Assembly (NCBI RefSeq): GCF_900880625.1
Contig: NZ_CAAHFB010000002.1
Location: 62,001-126,000, forward strand
Direction of reading: 5' to 3'
Length of the DNA stretch: 64,000 nt
Source of the DNA: Halorhabdus rudnickae
GTDB lineage: Archaea > Halobacteriota > Halobacteria > Halobacteriales > Haloarculaceae
The notes beneath the pieces were generated by a model, which saw only the letters and a list, made by a program, of their open reading frames with translations, had not been told where the DNA came from and did not search any database. Of the stretch, positions 59,825 through 64,000 are shown one piece after another (position 1 is the stretch's first letter; each line of letters opens with the position of its first letter). Both the position numbers and the translations under genes were made by a program.

Positions 59825-59967
59825 AGTGCTCCGAAGGCGCTCGCGCGCCGCCACCGCGATGTCCCTAGCATCGCGGTTTTCCGACGATGTCGACGTCCGA
59901 CAGCACCGACTGCGCGCTCTCGCTCGCGCCTTCGCGAGCGCCCTACCGGGCGCGAGCGAGAGCGCGC
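59825..59967 (-). promoter_or_regulatory. Structured leader of the RPA-like gene (stacked hairpins)
   Basis: Three inverted repeats in series: a perfect 19-bp stem at 59,912-59,930/59,949-59,967 (GCGCGCTCTCGCTCGCGCC and complement), a perfect 9-bp stem at 59,853-59,861/59,869-59,877 (ACCGCGATG/CATCGCGGT), and a GGCGC...GCGCC stem near 59,836-59,850. All lie directly before the ATG. Confidence 0.65.
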
Positions 59968-60399
59968 CCGAGTGCGGCGACCCCAACCAGCACCGCGCGC
60001 CGACCCGCCCGGAGCGAGCGGCCAGCGGAGTAAGCGTGGGGGGTGAGCAGCCACGCCGCGCAACCCCTCGCGCTTACCCGCTGGCGCCGAGGGCACATTC
60101 ACTTTAGCCCGGCAGCCCGCCCGCTACTGCAGGCAGGCAGCCCGGAATGGTCGGTCGCGAGCGACGCGGAGGGCGGCAGCGGCGAGCGGGGCGGGCCGGT
60201 ACGAACACACCTGTCCAGCCGGCCGCGGCACTCGGCGACCCAGCTACCGTCCTGGCGGACTCAGAAAGGGCGAGGCCGCCTCGGCCGTCCCCCGACCCCG
60301 CAAGCACCGCAGGGACGAGGAGCGCAGCGGTGGTCGCGGGATGCCGAGCGGCCGAGGGCTTTCGAGTGTCTTCTCCCCGCGAATCAGGCTTGAATCCCG
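59968..60399. other. Very GC-rich intergenic region
   Basis: No supported gene. Frames are open by virtue of high GC, but composition is Arg/Pro/Ala-rich without motifs. A sequence near 60,054-60,075 (GCCGCGCAACCCCTCGCGC) resembles a weak copy of the ACCCCTC-loop element. Confidence 0.4.
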
Positions 60400-60909
60400 T
60401 CAGCTGTCGCCGGCGACCAGGTCCTTGATCAACCGGAAGCCGTTCACGTACGTCACCGAGTCCCCGTACCCTTCGCTCGCGAGGACGGTCTCAGCCCCCT
60501 CCCCAGCCGCAATATCGGTCGTGTAGATGTAGACCTCGGTTGCTGTCCCTGCACTGAGCTCCTGAGCAGCTAGCGCAGCAAGGGAGGGGTCCGCCCGTTC
60601 AACCTCGTCAGCAGGGCGGTCGTCGGCGTTCGCGATATACCGCTGGACGCCATCCATCGTCCGCGAGACGATCGGTTCGGAGAACTCCAGCGGAGCCGCA
60701 ACCGTCGCCCACCCCTCACCGATCGCGGTGTCAATCGGCACCTTCTCGACATCGGGATCGTCGACGGTGAGCTCCTCGTACACCCGTTCGGGAAGGACGA
60801 AGATGATTTCGTTCCGGCGAGCGAACCGCCGAACGGCCTGGTACCGGCTGTTCGACGGCTGCCCCATCGCGACGAACAGGCCGGTGTCGGCGATGTGGAG
60901 CCGGCTCAC
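60400..60909 (-). CDS. PIN-like nuclease (toxin candidate)
   Basis: 169 residues beginning MSRLHIADTGLFVAMGQ, whose N-terminal Asp (D8) with following acidic residues (PERVYEELTVDDPD; ADPSLAALAAQEL; YTTDIAAGEGAE) fits a PIN-type ribonuclease active site. Its ATG overlaps the stop of the wHTH gene upstream (ATGA-type overlap at 60,906-60,909), so it is coupled. Family knowledge: PIN proteins are the toxins of VapBC-like pairs. Here the partner is a winged-helix protein instead of a VapB. Confidence 0.7.
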   Translation of the reverse strand: MSRLHIADTGLFVAMGQPSNSRYQAVRRFARRNEIIFVLPERVYEELTVDDPDVEKVPIDTAIGEGWATVAAPLEFSEPIVSRTMDGVQRYIANADDRPADEVERADPSLAALAAQELSAGTATEVYIYTTDIAAGEGAETVLASEGYGDSVTYVNGFRLIKDLVAGDS

Positions 60910-61505
60910 GCGTCGTCAGCTGCGTCGCCGTCGTCGATGTCCAACTCGTCGAGTCCTGCCCCTGCCTCCTCGATGTCGTAGTGCTCGTGGACGACGGGCC
61001 GGAGTGCCTGGAGGATCATCTCCGCAGCCAGCGGCGAGATGTCCAGATCCTCCGCCATCAGCCGGTGGGTCACCTCCCCACGCTCCCGCGCAACCGCGTA
61101 GGTGAGCGCGGTCGCGAGGCCGGCGACGCCGTGACGGTCGATGTACGTGTCAATATCCGCGTCCGTCTCGCGGCGGCCAACGGCGTCGATGAGCGCCGGC
61201 GTGATCGTATACTCGCGGTCGCCCGCGGCGGTCGTTACAGTCAGGTCGATCTCCCGGGCGGCGTACCGCCGAGGCTGCTCCTCGTCGGTGACGTCGACGA
61301 CGCCGGCGTCGACGAGCCTGTTGACGTAGCTGTAGGCTGTTCCCTGGGCGAGCTCGAGGTCGTCCATCACGTCCTGGACGGTCACCTCACCCTCCCGAGC
61401 GAGGTGGGCGTACAGCTGGGCCAGCTGTGGCTCCTCGAGCAGGTCTGCGACCGAGAGGAAGTCCCGGACGATGTCGCCGTCGGCGCGATTTGAAGTGCGT
61501 GACAC
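60906..61505 (-). CDS. Winged-helix partner of the PIN protein (DUF7437-like)
   Basis: 199 residues from a GTG at 61,505; the earlier in-frame part lies in a non-coding-looking stretch. A wHTH is clear (VTVQDVMDDLELAQGTAYSYVN then LVDAGVVDVTDEEQPRRYAARE), followed by a helical domain and an acidic C-terminus (LDELDIDDGDAADD). Coupled to the PIN gene. Likely antitoxin and autoregulator. DUF7437 is from memory. Confidence 0.7.
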   Translation of the reverse strand: MSRTSNRADGDIVRDFLSVADLLEEPQLAQLYAHLAREGEVTVQDVMDDLELAQGTAYSYVNRLVDAGVVDVTDEEQPRRYAAREIDLTVTTAAGDREYTITPALIDAVGRRETDADIDTYIDRHGVAGLATALTYAVARERGEVTHRLMAEDLDISPLAAEMILQALRPVVHEHYDIEEAGAGLDELDIDDGDAADDA

Positions 61506-61554
61506 GGGTCGTTCTTGATTACAGTTTACAGCGAAACAGTAAAGAGTGTTTGGG

Positions 61555-61893
61555 TCACTCTGTCGGCGTCGCAACGAGATGCTCCTCGAGGTCGCGGGTC
61601 CAGTACGTTGCCGGCCCACCTGGACTACACCGCGCACAGACCTGTATCGGGCCTTCGAGATGGCCGAGTTCGATTCGAAACCGCGTAAGCGCTGCGAGCG
61701 CGTCGACGATGAGGCCACAGCTGTCACAGGCGTACTGATCACGTTCGTCGGGATTCAGCGTCTCCTGAATCGCACAGTCGACGCAAATCGGGTGGCTAAC
61801 CCGCTCTTCTTTCCCCCACGTGTAGGCAGTCCCGGTCTCTGTCCCGGGTGGAGCCTCGCAGAAGGCACAGCCGGCCAGCGTCTGTTGGCTCAT
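61555..61893 (-). CDS. Small protein with two zinc-binding Cys pairs (DUF7558-like)
   Basis: 112 residues from the ATG at 61,893, which overlaps the stop of the preceding gene (ATGA). CAFCEAPPGTETGTAYTWG, CVDCA, CDSCG and CARC give four CxxC knuckles, enough for two zinc sites. Function unknown, likely nucleic-acid binding. Coupled to the 96-aa gene. Confidence 0.66.
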   Translation of the reverse strand: MSQQTLAGCAFCEAPPGTETGTAYTWGKEERVSHPICVDCAIQETLNPDERDQYACDSCGLIVDALAALTRFRIELGHLEGPIQVCARCSPGGPATYWTRDLEEHLVATPTE

Positions 61894-62180
61894 TCGGCCC
61901 CCTCGCCGGCGTCCACCGCTGCTGTCCAGCCCTCGTGGAAGACGGCGAGCTGCCACATCGATTCGAACGCCGTGCCGCTGGGCTCGTGTACGAGAACCCG
62001 CTCGTCGACGACCGGCGTGACCGTCCCAGCATCGAGCAGCTCTCGGACGAGGTCCTGTGCCGTCTCGTCGTCGAGATCTGCTGTCGACACTCGCCGGGTA
62101 TCCCGATCCTGCGCAAGTAGTTCCCGCTCGAATCGTTCGTGATCGTCTGCCGTATCGTCGTATCTATCTGGGTCGGACAT
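61890..62180 (-). CDS. Hypothetical acidic protein, 96 aa
   Basis: 96 residues from the ATG at 62,180. Helical N-terminus (DTADDHERFERELLAQ) and a small C-terminal domain (VLVHEPSGTAFESMWQLAVFHEGW) that resembles short haloarchaeal accessory proteins. No family named. First of two coupled genes, with a hairpin of the repeat family 27 bp upstream. Confidence 0.62.
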   Translation of the reverse strand: MSDPDRYDDTADDHERFERELLAQDRDTRRVSTADLDDETAQDLVRELLDAGTVTPVVDERVLVHEPSGTAFESMWQLAVFHEGWTAAVDAGEGAE

Positions 62181-62206
62181 ACGAATCAGGGGGCAGCACA
62201 CGAACC

Positions 62207-62238
62207 GCCCCGCATCCATTCCGGGGCGCTGAAAAACA
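62207..62238 (-). promoter_or_regulatory. CATCCATTC-loop hairpin upstream of the 96-aa gene
   Basis: GCCCCG (62,207-62,212) - CATCCATTC - CGGGGC (62,222-62,227), then GCTGAAAAACAG. It lies 10 kb from the other copies but has the same layout. Confidence 0.8.
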
Positions 62239-62866
62239 GCTGCTACAGTCACCTACCCGCTGTCACTACGTCGACCTGCTCTCACCCTCCACGCCCCACG
62301 CCATCGTCCGGGTGGCATCTCGGTCTCGCTTGGCCTGCGGCCTGGCACCTCGGCCCCGGTGGCCGCGAACTGAACTTTGGGCGGCCACCCCCACCACATA
62401 TCGGTTGATTTTCCTGCTGTCTAGTGGCCGAATTTTCCTCCAAATCGCAAGACAGCGACACCTGACACCAGATTTCGTGGGCTGTCCGGGAATTCCTTCG
62501 TTCGTGAGTCTGCTGTCTAGTGCTGCCGTCCTGCGATTTGCGGACTCAGCACGCCTCCTGTCAAACTTGGTGTCTAGGATAGGTCGAAGCTGGTGTCCGG
62601 CTGTCCTATCGGGCTATTAGAGTGAAGGGAATCTTTTGAAATGATGAAAAATGATAGGAATAGCGTGCTGTATACAGAGTCACACGGGCACCACCTACTG
62701 TAGCGCTCCGTTAGGACCCCACTGTTAATACTGGATATCTATTCGGATGGTGGAACAGCCATCGAACCGTGAGGCAGGGATTCGTTGGTGACTCACCCAT
62801 CTACGTTCTATACCCCCTTCTACCCTTATTCTGAAGTCGATCAACTGTGAATGTCGAGGTGATTGA
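62239..62866. other. Intergenic region with short direct and inverted repeats
   Basis: No supported gene in about 630 bp. TGCTGTCTAGTG occurs at 62,415-62,426 and 62,511-62,522, and CAAATCGCA (62,441-62,449) pairs with TGCGATTTG (62,532-62,540). GGTGTCTAGG and GGTGTCC follow near 62,570 and 62,592. These could be protein-binding sites or relics of a small element. The last 100 bp are AT-rich and hold the promoter of the next gene. Confidence 0.4.
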
Positions 62867-63983
62867 ATGTCTGACCTGCAAGAAGCCTACGAGAAGATTA
62901 CGGGATATGGTGAACGTGCAACCGCCTGTGTTGACTTTGACTGGTGCCAAATAGTCCGAGAAGCCGGAAGAATGCATCGTGATTATGATCCTATCTACAA
63001 GGTCTCCGATGAACTCGATATAGATGAGGAAGAGGCCCGGGAAGCGATGATTATCGCGCAGATAATATTTAATTCCCCACCCGAAGAGGTGTCTGCAAGG
63101 GCCTACAATACTGGATACCGGTTTTTTGTTGAGGAACAGGATGCCGAGTCTATTGCATCAGATAGTACTCGTTCAATTGATGAGGTCAAGAAAGAGATTC
63201 GAGAATTTGTGGGAACCGTTTATTTGGGGTCGGATGTTGAGGAGACGGAACTCACGACCCCTCCAGATGAATTTGAGGGAGAGTCTCCGGGTAGAAAAGC
63301 GTTCGACGCCTTGATTCAGAGTGGGGTTTCACAGGAGATCGAACAAATAGGTAAATCCTTCCGACCTATCGATATCACTGCTGGAATAGACCTTTCGCCT
63401 ATCCTCTCGTCGCTATCAAGTTATCAAGATGTTGTGAACCAAAAGTTGAGGGAAGCTATTCAAGAACTCGAACCTCCAGAGGGGTATGACCCCCAGAAAG
63501 TACACATCGACAAGATTTCACTGAACGAGGGGGAGAGAGTATTGGTGAAGTTTATTGATGAATTGGATGATTATAAAGACGAAGAGATAGGGGGGCCTCC
63601 AAGATAGATTACAGCGTGGGTATAATGCCTACCAAGAGGGTGAGTATATGCTATCCTGTTTCGTCTTCATCAGCGTTCAAGATGGGCTGATGACTCATCT
63701 CTGTACCAAGCGTGATGAAATGGAGCCAAATGATAACGGATTCTTTGAGATAGAAAAGCGCATCCCCTCACTCAAGAAGTGTTATAATGAGATTGAGCGT
63801 GATTTTAAAGGATTAGAATGGAGTGATATTGATGAACACGTTGACTACTTTGTCCAACATAGGAATCGCATTATGCACGGAAATCCGAAGGCGTTCTTCG
63901 ATGAGAACATTGCCAGTATTTCTTTGCTCTTCCTCGTTTTCACCATTTTCACTGTCCTCGAGTGGTCTGAAGAAGACCAATAC
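62867..63983 (+). pseudogene. HEPN-motif protein split by a frameshift in a G run
   Basis: The first frame (62,867-63,607) encodes 246 residues. It ends with ...DEEIGGPPR shortly after a run of six G at 63,590-63,595. The frame containing 63,648-63,986 is open from just after that run and reads GGLQDRLQRGYNAYQEGEYMLSC..., so one G fewer in the run would join both into one protein of about 370 residues. The second part holds QHRNRIMHG, the Rx4H motif of HEPN ribonucleases, and ends in a hydrophobic helix. It may be a phase-variable or broken HEPN toxin, or a sequencing error in the run. The N-terminal part is unassigned; it has acidic helices and a CVDFDWCQI motif. Confidence 0.6.
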
Positions 63984-64000
63984 TGAGCAAAACCTTAGCA

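Noticed and set aside
59968-60399. Plus-strand genes in the GC-rich stretch
   Set aside because: Open frames there are explained by high GC; encoded sequences are Arg/Pro/Ala-rich with no motif or start signal.

Overview
The window is haloarchaeal DNA, most likely part of a large plasmid or a plasmid-derived island. The evidence is the strongly acidic proteins, two Orc1/Cdc6 initiators, a TFB-type transcription factor, leaderless-looking promoters and many small protein families that I know only from Halobacteria. No rRNA, tRNA or CRISPR array was found.

Layout. 1-14.9 kb is a defence island: the end of an unknown gene coupled to an SMC/Rad50-like ATPase, then a coupled operon of a small RHH-like protein, a DUF499 ATPase, a small DUF7680/DUF3780-like protein, a DUF1156 DNA methylase and a PLD-SNF2 helicase. 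15-22 kb holds a first Orc1/Cdc6, a decayed SRAP (YedK/HMCES) pseudogene, and a two-gene unit of a large Eco57I-like methylase with a HEPN protein. 22-27 kb holds debris, a frameshifted RecA-like ATPase, a DUF7342 regulator pair, an AbiEi remnant and a RecQ helicase fused to a phosphoribosyltransferase. 27.9-31.1 kb is a replication origin: a second Orc1/Cdc6 gene flanked by eight copies of an ORB-like repeat. 31-52.6 kb is an accessory region, mostly on the minus strand. It includes an HTH/nucleotidyltransferase pair, a broken AbiE pair, ArdC, pirin, DUF932, a Mom-like protein, paired DUF6166 proteins, an Mrr-type nuclease with a C-terminal membrane anchor, zinc-ribbon proteins and a TFB.

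Two repeat families organise the accessory region. One is a palindrome of TTAACCAAC arms about 23 bp apart, present seven times (22.5-50.5 kb) at transcription-unit borders. The other is a hairpin with a conserved ACCCCTC-type loop and a stem that covaries, present about fifteen times, nearly always just upstream of a minus-strand gene.

52.8-58.3 kb is the most interesting locus. Two CBASS-like cassettes, each a CD-NTase plus a Cap15-like two-TM beta-barrel effector, meet tail to tail with 4 bp between their stop codons. The plus-strand cassette also carries a QueC/QatC-like enzyme, a small protein starting Met-Gly-Thr like QatB, and an acidic protein of unknown function. This looks like a Qat-CBASS hybrid. 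I infer that the QueC-like enzyme modifies a partner in the operon before cyclic-nucleotide signalling opens the Cap15 membrane effector.

58.9-64 kb holds an OB-fold RPA-like protein with a strongly structured leader, a PIN/wHTH pair, two small proteins, and a HEPN-type gene split by a frameshift in a G run.
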